From Glutinoglossum americanum (Eukaryota; Ascomycota; Geoglossomycetes; Geoglossales; Geoglossaceae): a DNA stretch of 23,898 nt. The DNA lies in NCBI GenBank assembly GCA_020080175.1, contig JAGHQL010000266.1:1-23898 (forward strand), in the 5' to 3' direction. The position numbers and the translations under genes are program-made. Shown here piece by piece: positions 9,121 through 19,649 of this stretch (its first letter is position 1; every line of letters starts with the position of its first letter). The notes beneath the pieces were generated by a model. That model was not told where the DNA came from. It did not search any database and worked only from the letters and a program-made list of their open reading frames with translations.

Positions 9121-10973
9121 TCATTTGAACCCAGCACCCGGGATTCTTCCCGCAATTCCTTTTCCTTTCGATCCCGCTTTGGCCTTACCAAGCCCGCTGC
9201 TTCCTTTCCCGCCGGAGCCCGAACCTAGCTGTGTACTACCCTCATGCTGCTGTAACATCTGGTCGGGCTCTTGCGACTTGAAGCCATCTCCCTCGTTGAA
9301 TACCGTGGCGAAGAGCGTTTCGAGGGATAGATACCACTCTCTCATAGCTTCTACGCGAGCGATGTCACTCTGACTCTCGACCTCCACGGTTCCGTCCTTT
9401 TGGTTGATCTTGCCCCGGACCTTCTTGTCGACGATCAAAAACCCCAGTATGTCCTGGACCTCCGGAATGGAGATCTTGAGTTGGTTCGCGACGAACGAGA
9501 GCGTAAACCGGGTATATGGTGCGATGAGTTTCAAAATAGCCTTCGTACGCATATTCCGAGTAACTTCATCAATATGCTCGGCGATGAATGGGTCCGCAAG
9601 GATATCCTTCTTATTACCTTGAAGCACCGACTCGTAGAGATGAATGTCATCTCGTTGATAGGCATCTACCAGGTCCGTCATCCCGGCAATACGGGGATCA
9701 TTCTTGTACCTGCCAGAATGTCAATCACCACTTAAAGAGAAATCCAGAAATAGGGAGACGTACGGTTTGGTTTCTTGAGAGTCGAATGGGTTGATATCCG
9801 ACTTCATTAGCATCGTAGTCAAAACCAAATACTTCAGTACCTGGATTCGTTGCAAAGAGCCGGCCTCGTCATAGTTGCGGAAAGATTCAAAGAAATCGCT
9901 CTGTGCCTCCTTCCAGTTCTCTTTTTATAATTCAGTTGTGTGCAGCACAACGAAGGATCCAGGAACGAGACAAATTACCTTCGCTCATATGCATCTTTCC
10001 TCCGCACTCTCTTATAATACCCATAATCTTTGGGTGCGGTACTGCAGAGCGTACTCTGAGCGACTTTTCATAGAGCGCCTTAAAAAATATCGCGTTACCA
10101 AGCAGGCCAAGATACCAACTATGCTGGATGCCTCACCTTGAGCCGCTTATTGTTCCTCGTTTCCGCATACATCTGAATCTCCAAAGCATAAACTTCGAGC
10201 GAATATGTGCCCTTGGTTGGGTCGTCTGTCCCATCTTCCTTTTGGCAAGCCTTGTGCAGTTCACGCACTTTCTTGGTCAGCTGGCCGTAGTCTTTTCTAT
10301 CCAGCCACAGCCGAGCAAGTTTTATGTTCGTCTTCAACCACAGACGTTCGTTGTTCGAGCTCTGGAATGAATCCAATGTCTGCGAGTAGAACTCCTCCAT
10401 GCATTTCATGGCGCTTTCATCATCCGACTCCTTCTCGATATAATCTAGCATGTTGGTGATAGATTTCTCGGAGTAGTTACGGGTCACGGCAGACTTGACA
10501 TAGGTGAGGAGTTCGCGGTAGTGCTCCACGGCCTAAGTACACTGAACTTCAGCGGGCCGAACTTGTGACTTCTGGGGAATCTCCAACGTACCTTGTCGTA
10601 TTTCTTTAACTTAAATTCTAGCTTGATAGCCTGCTTCAGCCCTTTAAATCCCCTTAACACCCAGTCAAATAAGCATCCAAGCTTCTAAAGTTTCGAATAG
10701 GTGTCAGAGTACGAACCAATCTCCCTTCTCTTGTTCCAGCGCAGGGACTCCAAGGAATTCTTCGATTGCCTCCTCGGGATTTGAAGCCTTCATCTGTTTT
10801 GCATTGTAGTATTTGTTTTCGATATCCACATCTGCAGTGTTCTCGTCATCGTCATCTTCGTATTCAAAGTCGTATCTGTATCCCGGTTAGTGAAAACAGA
10901 GCTTCAGCACCGGAGGGAATTGGGCATACTCCTCCTGGTCAGAATCCTGCATAAAATCATCATCGTCCGACAT
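9121..10973 (-). CDS. CSN2: COP9 signalosome subunit 2, seven exons
   Basis: PCI-domain scaffold subunit of the COP9 signalosome, the nuclear complex that removes Nedd8 from cullins; in filamentous ascomycetes (csnB in Aspergillus) the complex affects development and secondary metabolism. Exons (minus strand order): 10973-10930, 10875-10717, 10652-10592, 10532-10137, 10078-9979, 9920-9764, 9709-9121; 501 residues. Introns are 54-64 nt, GT-AG, all in frame. Family blocks: acidic N-terminus [47 protein letters not shown] (near-identical to animal CSN2), [12 protein letters not shown], and the PCI winged-helix part around [16 protein letters not shown] and [17 protein letters not shown] Gly/Ser/Lys tail follows the PCI domain. 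It diverges from CWC25 across 240 bases. Confidence 0.95.
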
Positions 10974-11213
10974 GTTGAAATCACTTAGAGGGGTGGCTGG
11001 TTGAGGCTGCGCGGAGGGGTAGAGGTGAGGTTGAGTGCCACTTGATGCGATAGCTCAGTGACCCGCAGGAAGTACACAAAAAATGTGGCTTCGCGGGCTG
11101 TTAGCGAACCTTAATACACGTGATGATACGTATCTCGCGCTTAACGAGCTTTGTCTTTCCTCGCCACCCAATATAAACGGGAAGACTTACATCGGTTATA
11201 ACAACTTATCAAA
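10974..11213. promoter_or_regulatory. Divergent promoter of CSN2 and CWC25
   Basis: 240 bases between the two start codons. It contains a CACGTG E-box core at 11117-11122 and, three bases later, the perfect 10-base palindrome GATACGTATC at 11125-11134. An AT-rich ATATAAA element lies about 40 bases before the CWC25 ATG. Binding factors are not known; CACGTG is a site class used by bHLH proteins. Confidence 0.55.
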
Positions 11214-12543
11214 ATGGGCGGCGTAAGTTCTTGGTCTCCAGGATCCACACGTTTGTGTAATGCTAATCAGTGTATAGGATCTTAATCTCAAAAAGTCATG
11301 GCATCCCGCCATCCGCAGCAATCAAAAGCGGGTGTGGGAGGAGGAGAAACGGGCGTTGGAGGAGCGCAAACGCACCGACCAAATGATCAAGGAAAGGCAG
11401 GAGGAGCGACAGATACAGGAATTACAGCAGATGCAGGAGGCAGCCGGAGGGAAGAAACGAATCGACCGAGTAGATTGGATGTACTCTGGACCTTCCAGTG
11501 GGCAAGCGGGGACTACCGAGGAAATGGAGGGCTATCTACTCGGGAAGAGACGTATTGACGGGCTCATCAAAGGCACTGAGCATAAGAAGCTTGAGAAAAC
11601 TGCTAGCCAGGATTCTTTTATGGCGTTGCAAAATGCAAACACTTTGAAGGACACGGCGGCTAAGATTAGAGAGGACCCGATGCTTGCTATAAAGAGACAA
11701 GAGCAGGCAGCTTACGAGGCGATGATGAATGACCCAGTCAAGCGTCGCCAACTGCTTAAGGCCATTGGAGGTGATGTTGAAAAGGAAGCCAAGAAAGGAA
11801 AGGAGAAAGAACTGAAGCAGAGGAAACGCCGGCATCACGGTGACGAGGACCGCAGAAAACATCAAAGAAGTAGAAGGGATACGGATGGTATGAATGGCCG
11901 AAGCGGTCGGCACCATGGTAGACGGCGTTCAGACTCCTACTCTTCACGTTCTAGGTCACGGTCGCCCCCTAGACGCGCCAGTGGGCCTGCTCGCTATTTC
12001 GACTCACACGAAGATCGCTATCGATATAGATCTCCACGTCGGTCACCGCCGTTAGCGGAACAGAGGCATACCCGCCGGGGCCGCTCACGCTCAGCTTCTC
12101 CTGACACATCACATAGACGCCGACGTAGCTCGCCGGCGGAAAACAACACATCGCGGGACATGAGATCACCCGTGCGCCGGAATGGTTACATGGAGGGGAA
12201 CGATTATACTAGCAGAAGAAGCACAGAAATCTCACGAAGTGGTAACGCTAGGCGACACGGAATGCCTATTGAAGGAGAGGAAGCTGAACGAGCAAGAAAG
12301 CTAGCTGCTATGCAGTCAGACGCCTCGCAGCTTGATGTAGATCGGGGGAAAAGGTTGGCAGCTATGGCGGAACGAGAGTGGGCAGAGCGTGAGGCGGAAG
12401 ATGCCGCCAGATTGAAATCTTCAAAACTTGGGGGCAAGGGCGACTTTATTGTGGGCCTTAATCGGAAAGCTGGCGACTTGGACCTTGCTGAGCGTGTTCG
12501 AAGAGGCCGCAGCGGCATGCAGAGAGAGCGCGAAGAATACTAA
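11214..12543 (+). CDS. CWC25: Pre-mRNA splicing factor CWC25, two exons
   Basis: Spliceosome component that joins the Prp2-activated complex and promotes the first transesterification. Exon 1 (11214-11222) encodes only Met-Gly-Gly; exon 2 is 11278-12543; total 424 residues. The 55-nt intron has GTAAGT, a perfect TGCTAATC branch region and TATAG. The join yields [13 protein letters not shown], the signature CWC25/CIR N-terminus, followed by [16 protein letters not shown], a highly charged helix. VDWMYSGP and EEYLLGKR-like sequence ([11 protein letters not shown]) follow, which are core blocks of the family. From about residue 180 to 300 there is a basic RS region with [10 protein letters not shown] runs, longer than in yeast Cwc25 and typical of filamentous fungi and animals (CCDC49). 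The last 90 residues are charged and helical ([16 protein letters not shown]). Confidence 0.93.
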
Positions 12544-12925
12544 TACGCGCCGGCTTGGCATGGTGTAGCGTTCATATGTCTGGGTAGCTATTGGCAGTCA
12601 GGTTGCAGATGTATTTATAGGTTATGTAGTTCATGCTAGGCTCTATAAATTAAAACTGCGAAGCTTTTTGCCTATTCAACGAATCGCGGGACACAGGGTT
12701 TTGCTGTGTGGCGTAAGTTTAATTGGCGTTGTTGAGGTACCTCATACATGGACTGACGTACTCCGTGGAACATCGGGATTATCCCCTTCACAACTCGGCT
12801 TATGATTTATGTGCAACCATTCCACCTATCTCTGTGCTCATCTCTACAAGAAACGCAACATCCTACTCTGACGACGCATACGACTCGATTTACCCCGATT
12901 GCCTATCCAGGAGCTTTCCAGAGAG
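12544..12925. other. CWC25 3' flank and rho3 promoter
   Basis: 382 bases between the stop of CWC25 and the rho3 ATG, both on +. It holds AT-rich sequence around 12612-12660 that fits a 3' untranslated region, then pyrimidine-rich sequence leading to rho3. No gene recognised. Confidence 0.5.
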
Positions 12926-14065
12926 ATGCTTTTTTGCAGGGGTAACAAAACTGTACAGCGAAAGCTGGTTTTGCTGTGCGTTAATCCCCTAAACGTCTCC
13001 TAACCAAGTAAATGGGCTTATAATTGCTCAGCGGTGATGGCGCTTGCGGAAAGACATCGCTGCTCAATGTATTCACGAGAGGGTATGTGTGATCGTAGTG
13101 TCTCTCATTTCTCCGGTCTCTGTTAACTTTGCGCCACAGTTACTTCCCAACGGTCTAGTAAGTCTTTGCTCTCAGTTTCGGAACTTAGCACGGGTTATCT
13201 TACTCTTCTTGCAGTGAGCCAACAGTTTTTGGTGAGGGCCCTCAAGCCCAGCTCAATGTTTGACAGAACATGCTAACGAAACCTAGAAAACTACGTACAT
13301 GGTATGATTGACAACTAGCATCAACCTCTCTCGCCCTGATCGTGCTGACGACATCTAGATGTCTTCGTCGATGATACCCAAATCGAATTAAGTCTTTGGG
13401 ATACGGCTGGACAAGAGGAATTCGATCGCCTGCGATCACTCTCCTACGATGACACTCATGCCATCATGCTCTGCTTCAGTGTACGTCCTCGATGACGTCC
13501 AGTGTGCCCGCTTTCCTTGCTGACGGATATTACCAGGTTGATTCCAGGGATTCTCTTGAGAATGTAGAATCTAAATGGCTAAAAGAGATTGCGGAGAATT
13601 GTCAGGGCGTGAAGCTAGTACTGGTAGCCCTGAAGTGCGATCTGCGGGAAAGAGATGAAGATGATGAGGGAGAAGAAGGCCCGAAGAAAGGAGAGGGAGA
13701 TCCAAAGAAGGAAATGATCGATTACAACCAGGGTTTAGCGGTTGCCCGAAAGATACAGGTGCGATTTGCGGTCATTCTCTTGCCGTTCGGGCTCCTACCT
13801 CAATTTCCTGCTAACACGCTGACAGGCTCTTCGATATCTCGGTAAGCCTCTACGACTAACACTCTTTATCAATCCACTAACAGTTATAGAATGCTCTGCT
13901 ATGAAGAACCGAGGCGTTAACGAGGTTTGCCACTACTAGATTGTGATGCCTCGGACTAAAGCTAATTGTGATAATTCTCAGGCCTTCACGGAGGCCGCAA
14001 GGGTTGCTCTCTCGGTCAAAGGCCCAAGTGGGTCAACCCCGCCGAGTAATTGTGCCATCATGTAA
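12926..14065 (+). CDS. RHO3: Rho3-type small GTPase, ten exons including four micro-exons
   Basis: Membrane-anchored GTPase controlling polarised secretion and actin in fungi. Exons: 12926-12975, 13032-13082, 13140-13157, 13215-13231, 13287-13301, 13359-13480, 13537-13758, 13826-13841, 13890-13924, 13982-14065; 209 residues. All nine introns are 48-67 nt with GT-AG ends, and most have clear CTAAC/CTGAC branch sites. The join of exons 1 and 2 gives [19 protein letters not shown] (P-loop, residues 18-26). Exons 3-5 (18, 17 and 15 nt) build switch I, YFPTVYEPTVFENYVHD with effector Thr43; exon 6 has WDTAGQEEF (Gln69). The Rho insert carries an acidic/Lys-Gly stretch (about residues 135-160). [22 protein letters not shown] precedes the C-terminal CAIM prenylation box. 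The assignment to Rho3 rather than RhoA/Rho4 rests on [17 protein letters not shown] and the N-terminus. Confidence 0.92.
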
Positions 14066-16183
14066 ATCTCAACTTCCTTCCTTTCGAGGCGTTCCTGGGC
14101 ATTCCGCCGTCAACATGCCCGATCGCCACAGCGACCTACCTCTTTCAAGGTTCCGCTACGCGGCAGGTCGCCTTTACCTTTATTGAGATAATGAGTGTCT
14201 TGACTCTTTCTTCACTGGTCATTGTCTTTTGGGAGCGGGAGTGTGGTTTGGTTGTTTGCCCCTCTGTTTCCGCTCATAGGTACATCACACTTGTCTTCCA
14301 ATGGAGGGGGTTTGGATATCATCGTCCTCACGCATCGTATGGTGGCAGCCGGGTACCCCTAATGATTGTTCTTACAGACAGATTTCCTCAACACATGTAA
14401 AATAGCTGCTAATTCTGTGAATTATCCTTCCTTCGTTCATGCCTTGCATAGGTGAGGAGGTTCTCTGCACGAAGCGCAGCTTGTGGCAAATTTCTAATGG
14501 AAGAGAAAACTCCTTTACCAGAAGCTTCACCAATATTTCTAAATCGTTTTTATCTGAGATGAGTTATGTCAAATAGCAGCAGTTTTTTATCCTCACACTA
14601 AAAATCAGTCGCATATCCGCAGGAGAAGCCGCACCGCGGTCTGCCGGTCTTTTGCTGAATAGCGAACCTAACCTTGTATGTCTGAGAGGTGGGTGGTATT
14701 ACAAAGACTACGTCTCCCAGCTCGGGATGAGCAACAGTGACTATTAATCTACAACAATAGAAGTAGCCTTTCCCAGCGCTCGGTATAGATGTAGATGCAT
14801 TCTCATCGTTCGTTGCGTCGCGGATATGTGAACTGCCGTGGCAGAATCATAGGTTCTCGTCGCGCGCGGGCAAATGCCTCCACGGCTATTGGCGAGCCCT
14901 CCGTGCGGATGGCACTACCGATCGACATGAAGAAGCTAGTTTAAATATTCGTCAGCAGTTGGTCTAAAATGCACCTGTAGGGGCTAACAGGATACAACAG
15001 ATGAGAGGCAGACCCAAAAGTTGCAGCGGAGCCCAACATGTATTGGCCCAGTGAACGAAGTACACCATTAGGTCCGGCGCCATATCTGATGATGTTGACA
15101 CCTCCTATATGCCTCTTCAATCAGGAAATTTGCGGTGAAGAGTGGAAGGCAAGCTTGGTACCAAATATGAACCCGATAATGAGACCAACGGCTTCAAAAG
15201 TGAGAGTATGTGAGTGAAAGTGCTCTCTTCCAGGAGCATAATATTGAATGTAACGTACACCCGCCCATCATAGCTCCCATTTTTACTAAAGCACAACCAA
15301 ATTAGTGCATCAGACGAGCAAGGTTGGAGGATTTCGCATACGTTTATCAACCGTAGATGGCCCGGACATGCCCCCTCCCACTGGTACCGGCATCTTGGAG
15401 ACCTAATTGCGTAAATTAAGGATAATAATAAGCTAAATTTCTTTGGTGTTGACGGGACAACTCCAACGAAATCTCAAGTACGGAGCATTAAACGGGTGCA
15501 CGGACCATAGGGCTTTAAATGCCATGTGACCTACCCGCCATCTACTACTCCCGAAGCACCGTTCAACTATAAGTTAATGTATTGAATATATCTATTTTAT
15601 CTTCTAATACCCTTAAACTGTATTTATGCTCTAGAATTGTATAAAATTGGATTTTGTATTATTTGAAACGGCCAGGAGGTCACGTTCTCTCAATTTGTCT
15701 CACGCGCTTCGAGAGCGACAGCAACCTCCTCAAAATTCGTCCCACAGCCGTTCAACGAGGTTCATTCGAGGGCATTGTGTCTCATTCGTCGCATTCCAAC
15801 CCAAGTGACTGTAAGTTCCTTTTTCACTCTGCTCGTGTGCCTGTCCAGTAAACATCGCGCAACCTCGCTACTGGCCCACCAACCTCACCCTCCCTTTCTG
15901 ATCATTCCGCCTGGCCTCACTTCTAGCGGCCATGGTACGCTGACCCTAGTATCATGCTTTAGGCTACCTGTCATCCTGGAACCTCATCGGGAATTTCGAG
16001 TGGCGTCGCGAGTTCTTGTTATATGAGAAAGGCGTTGAAACTGCGACTTTCGCCACACACATCTGTGCCATCGGGTGTTGTGCGGCTACATCCCATCACC
16101 AGGGTGGAGAGCAAATTGGCTGTACGACTTCGACACAACATATCTCATCACCTCTATTCGAAACACTCTTTTATTCATTCCAT
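14066..16183. other. 2.1 kb gap between rho3 and the FHA gene
   Basis: Holds the rho3 3' flank, then about 1.2 kb without any recognisable gene, an AT-rich stretch around 15575-15665, and from about 15690 a pyrimidine-rich leader-like segment upstream of the FHA gene. Open frames at 14050-14400 and 15775-16026 lack similarity to anything known to me. No transposon features or tRNA were found. Confidence 0.5.
15811..15962 (+). other. Possible 5' UTR intron of the FHA gene
   Basis: A strong GTAAGT donor follows a leader-like sequence. A GCTGACC branch-type motif near 15938-15944 is followed about 18 bases later by TTTAG at 15958-15962. The intervening bases contain several pyrimidine tracts and other AG sites, so the acceptor is uncertain. 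There is no coding frame to test this against; it is a guess from splice signals only. Confidence 0.25.
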
Positions 16184-18567
16184 ATGACAGCCGTGGCTAC
16201 TCCGCCTCTCTTTCAGCCCGTAGCGCGGTGGACTATGAATAATGGAAGTCAGACCCACCTTAACTCCATGAGCGCGGACGAGGTATCACGGATGTTTATG
16301 CCTCGCAAGAGCGCACCCCGATCGAACTCTTCATCTTCTGTCGTATCATCATCTTCGACAATAACTCAGCAGCCTAACGGCACAACACCTAATAACTATT
16401 CCGGAGACCTCTGGAGCACAAAAAAAAAGGCTGGACGAGGAATTTGGCCATCATCAAAGGCTGAAGCAATGCTGGGAGTATCTGCAGCTCGACCTCACTC
16501 AATCGCATCTTCACCGGCAGGTCCATCCGCTACATCAGCCATGTCTGCTGTTCATCAGCCTTCGTCTATACTACCGTCGCAACACATGCTCCAACCGCAG
16601 ACCCAGCAAAATGGAGTCCGAAGTGCGGCGGGACAAGGACAGACGGAGAGTCCTGCTGTTCTTTATTTGTTGCCAATGAACGGAACATTTGAGCGAAAAA
16701 CAATCAGCGTTCCTTTCTTTCCCGACGTCCTACGTATTGGGCGGCAAACTAACGCGAAAACCTTACCCACACCCATGAACGGATATTTTGATTCCAAAGT
16801 CCTTTCACGACAACATGCAGAAATATGGGCAGATAGAAATGGCAAAATCTGGATCCGAGACGTCAAGTCATCCAACGGTACCTTTGTCAACGGGCAACGT
16901 CTGTCCGCTGAGAACAGAGACTCTGAACCTCATGAATTAAGGGAAGGGGACATCCTAGAACTGGGTATCGATATCGTTAGCGAAGACCAGAAAACGGTCG
17001 TTCACCATAAGGTCGCCGCAAGGGTTGAGCTTGCAGGGTTCTACGGAAACGGATCAAACGCGATAGATCTCAGTTTTGGTGACATCGACCCGGGATCCGG
17101 AGGGGGCCTCATGAATCCGCCATTAAGCCAGAACATGGCGCAGATGAGGAGTAGAGCCGGCAGTCAAGGTTCAATAGGCAGCAATGGACGGATGGGCTCT
17201 GGACCACCAAGCGTTGCCGGAAGCAACGCAAACGTCATGGGCCAGCAGAGACATTTAAATTTCTGGCTTACTCCGGTTACAATGGAGCAGATTGTTAAGA
17301 AACTGACCGTCAGCCTTACCATTCCCCAAAATCTTGAGACATAGTTTGCTAAACCATAGCGCAGACCGAGCTTAAAGCTGCGAAACAACAATCTATTGAT
17401 CTCCAAAGAACGGGCGAGTTCTTCGATGCTTTGCTTGCTCAGAAGCCAATCGGCGACAGGAACGAACACGGCCAACATGAGGCTTTGCGGGACAACCTCC
17501 CAAATGGCATTCCTGTAAAAGTTGACACAAAATCTAGGTTTTCAGATCCCCCGGCTCCGCCTCCACAGCAACCGCTCCCTGAAAAGCCGGACTTCCCCCG
17601 CACCGACAGTGGTGGACTTATCTCTTCAGGGTCACTCAAACGAAGCGACACCGAGAAGCCTAAATCGGCGCTAACGCCACCGCCGTCAAAATCAGAACCA
17701 CCCCAACAATACCACTCTTTAGTTGAAGCCTTGGCCTCGACCAAGAGAGAGCTCGATTCAAAGAGTGCTCGCGTCATGGATCTAGAAAACTTGCTCCAAC
17801 AAGAGCGCTTGGCACGAGAAAGCGCAGAGGAACGGGCTCTACGACTAGAGAGGGCATCTATCGAATCCGAGACACAGGATACCACGCAGGAAGCTGTAGA
17901 TTCGGCGGTAGACGGAGCATTCGAGCCCCCTACCGAGTCGAATGAACCACGGCTGAACGGTGTCGTTACAGAACTCGAAGAGTTCGGAGCGAATGTCGGA
18001 GAAGTAGAAAAGCAGAAGGAGGAAGACGCCGAAGTCTCCGCGGATGCAGCAGACGCGGCGGCTGCTGAAGCCTCGGCCGCACGGCTGCACCAGAGACTAG
18101 AGAAGATGGTTGCCGAGATGGATGAGATGAAGCAATTGATGGAGAAGTATAGGCACCGTGTTGAGGTTGCGGAAGAGGAGAGCGCATCTAGCCGAAAGAG
18201 CCTGGCCGAGATGGTAGAGAAGATCCGTCGAGAGGAAGCTGAGCGACAAGCGAAACAAGAAGTTCGTGCGGCCCGCCCGGAAATGGCTACCCAGACGTAC
18301 GATGATTTGCCTAAAGATCTGGGCTCATCGACGCCTCCTCCATCCTCTGTAGAAAAGCTGGATAGAGGGGAGGCGACAAACGGCAAGGTTATAAGACCAG
18401 CCGAGGTAGCGGGGCCCAAAAACGTTGTCTCTACAACCCTGACGAGATCGCACGGGCCACAGGATCACCTCTACCAAACAGGACCCTACGCCTCGATAAT
18501 AGGTGTAGTGGTGCTTGGGGTGGGCCTCATGGCATTCTTGAACGGATGGCAGAAGGCCGAAAGATAG
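16184..18567 (+). CDS. ham-4: Tail-anchored FHA-domain protein, SLMAP/HAM-4/PRO45 family (STRIPAK), two exons
   Basis: Homologue of SLMAP, known in filamentous ascomycetes as HAM-4 or PRO45 and often labelled Vps64-like. It belongs to the STRIPAK complex at the nuclear envelope/ER, needed for hyphal fusion and fruiting. Exons 16184-17308 and 17365-18567; 775 residues. The 56-nt intron (GTCAGC...GCGCAG, branch GCTAAAC) joins VKKLT to TELKAAKQQ. The first 150 residues are Ser/Gln-rich with a conserved MSADEVSRMFMPRKSA block. The FHA domain is at about 170-275, with RIGRQ, SRQHAEIW and SSNGTFVNG carrying the phosphothreonine-binding residues. Two coiled coils follow (about 560-600 and 680-745 in the product). 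The C-terminus has a hydrophobic tail anchor, IIGVVVLGVGLMAFL, then a short charged end. Before the ATG the frame is open to 16016 but has no upstream ATG. No neighbour shares its role. Confidence 0.88.
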
Positions 18568-19649
18568 AGAACCGGACTCGAATATTCAATGGGTCGATCT
18601 TTCATTGGTCTAAGCATGTGTGGGACCTTCAGCATCACGCCGGGGTGGGAGCTTGTCTCCCGAGAAGATGTTGTGAGACGTGTGCGGAGTCGGGGGGGGG
18701 CTGGCTGAATTGAATACCTCTTCTCGGGCGCTTGGTCTCTCCCGTCCCTCCCGTCCCTTCGCCTTTTTGTCAACTTATATCTTATCTTCGATCATCTTAT
18801 GTCTGGGGTTTTCATGTTATCAATAAGTGGCGTTTGAGCACATTGTCCAGCGCGTAACTTGGCGTCGTTTCTATTTACCTCTTCTTTGCGCCGATTACTT
18901 CCTTTGTTCCTCTGACGACGATACATACAATCGTTTACCATGCATGATTTCCTCAGAAAAAAGAGCTGGGTAGGGGCGGATAGCTTGGCTGACGAAATGA
19001 CGGGCTCATAGGATACAATGGCTCGGAAATTCCTTTGGTGGGGGGGGGGGGGGGGGGTTTGCCACAGACACAATATCGAAATTCCTCTTTTTTCTTGTTT
19101 CTTTTCCCTCGATATCTTTGCATTTCTTGTGTACTTTGCGAGACTGTTGTGGTTTTCGGGTTCTTCTCTTCCAACTCTATGGTATACATACATATTCACC
19201 CTTTGCGCCTCATTCGTTTCGTAACCGTCGTTCGATCCAGCGCGCCTGGATCCATTTTGGGCTAAGCTATGTTTCCCTTTCCACTTTTTGGTCGGCAAAG
19301 AAACAGAAAGCGAACATTGATTGCGGTGCATTAACGAACTTATTACTTTTTTTTTCCCATTTTCGACACACCGCGGTTAAACTACAAATACAGGTCTGCA
19401 GTTCCTCTTTGGTCATGTCCAGGTCCGATGGTGACGTCCTTTTGTCTTGTGTACGTCTGAAAGCAAGATGGATCCGTGTAGACGTCGGGGCAAACCCTCC
19501 TTGACCCCTTACCCCGTAGTATTGGTAGTGAAGCCCCTCCGGCGCTGAAGGCCCGTCAGAGGGCGAATATGCTGCGCCCTCTAGCCTATGGACATCCAAC
19601 AAGCGGCGGTAGTCCATCCTCACGACAAGACGATCCATGTGCCCCATCG
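18568..19649. other. 1.1 kb convergent gap with a G18 tract
   Basis: Between the stops of the FHA gene (+) and LIP2 (-). Contains short G-runs, T-runs and the pure G18 at 19040-19057. Short open frames on both strands (such as 18792-19331 on -) pass through the homopolymers and look accidental. No gene, tRNA or repeat family recognised. Confidence 0.5.
19040..19057 (+). repeat. Homopolymer G18
   Basis: Eighteen consecutive G bases. It may be length-variable or a sequencing/assembly artefact; on the other strand it is a C-run in the LIP2 3' flank. Confidence 0.9.

Noticed and set aside
17439-18419. 326-codon minus-strand frame
   Set aside because: It is antisense to exon 2 of the FHA gene, Ser/Ala/Arg-rich as expected from the complement of a Glu/Ala coiled coil, and has no family resemblance.
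19225-19250. GTTCGATCC resembling a tRNA B box
   Set aside because: No A box at the right distance and no cloverleaf arms could be paired.
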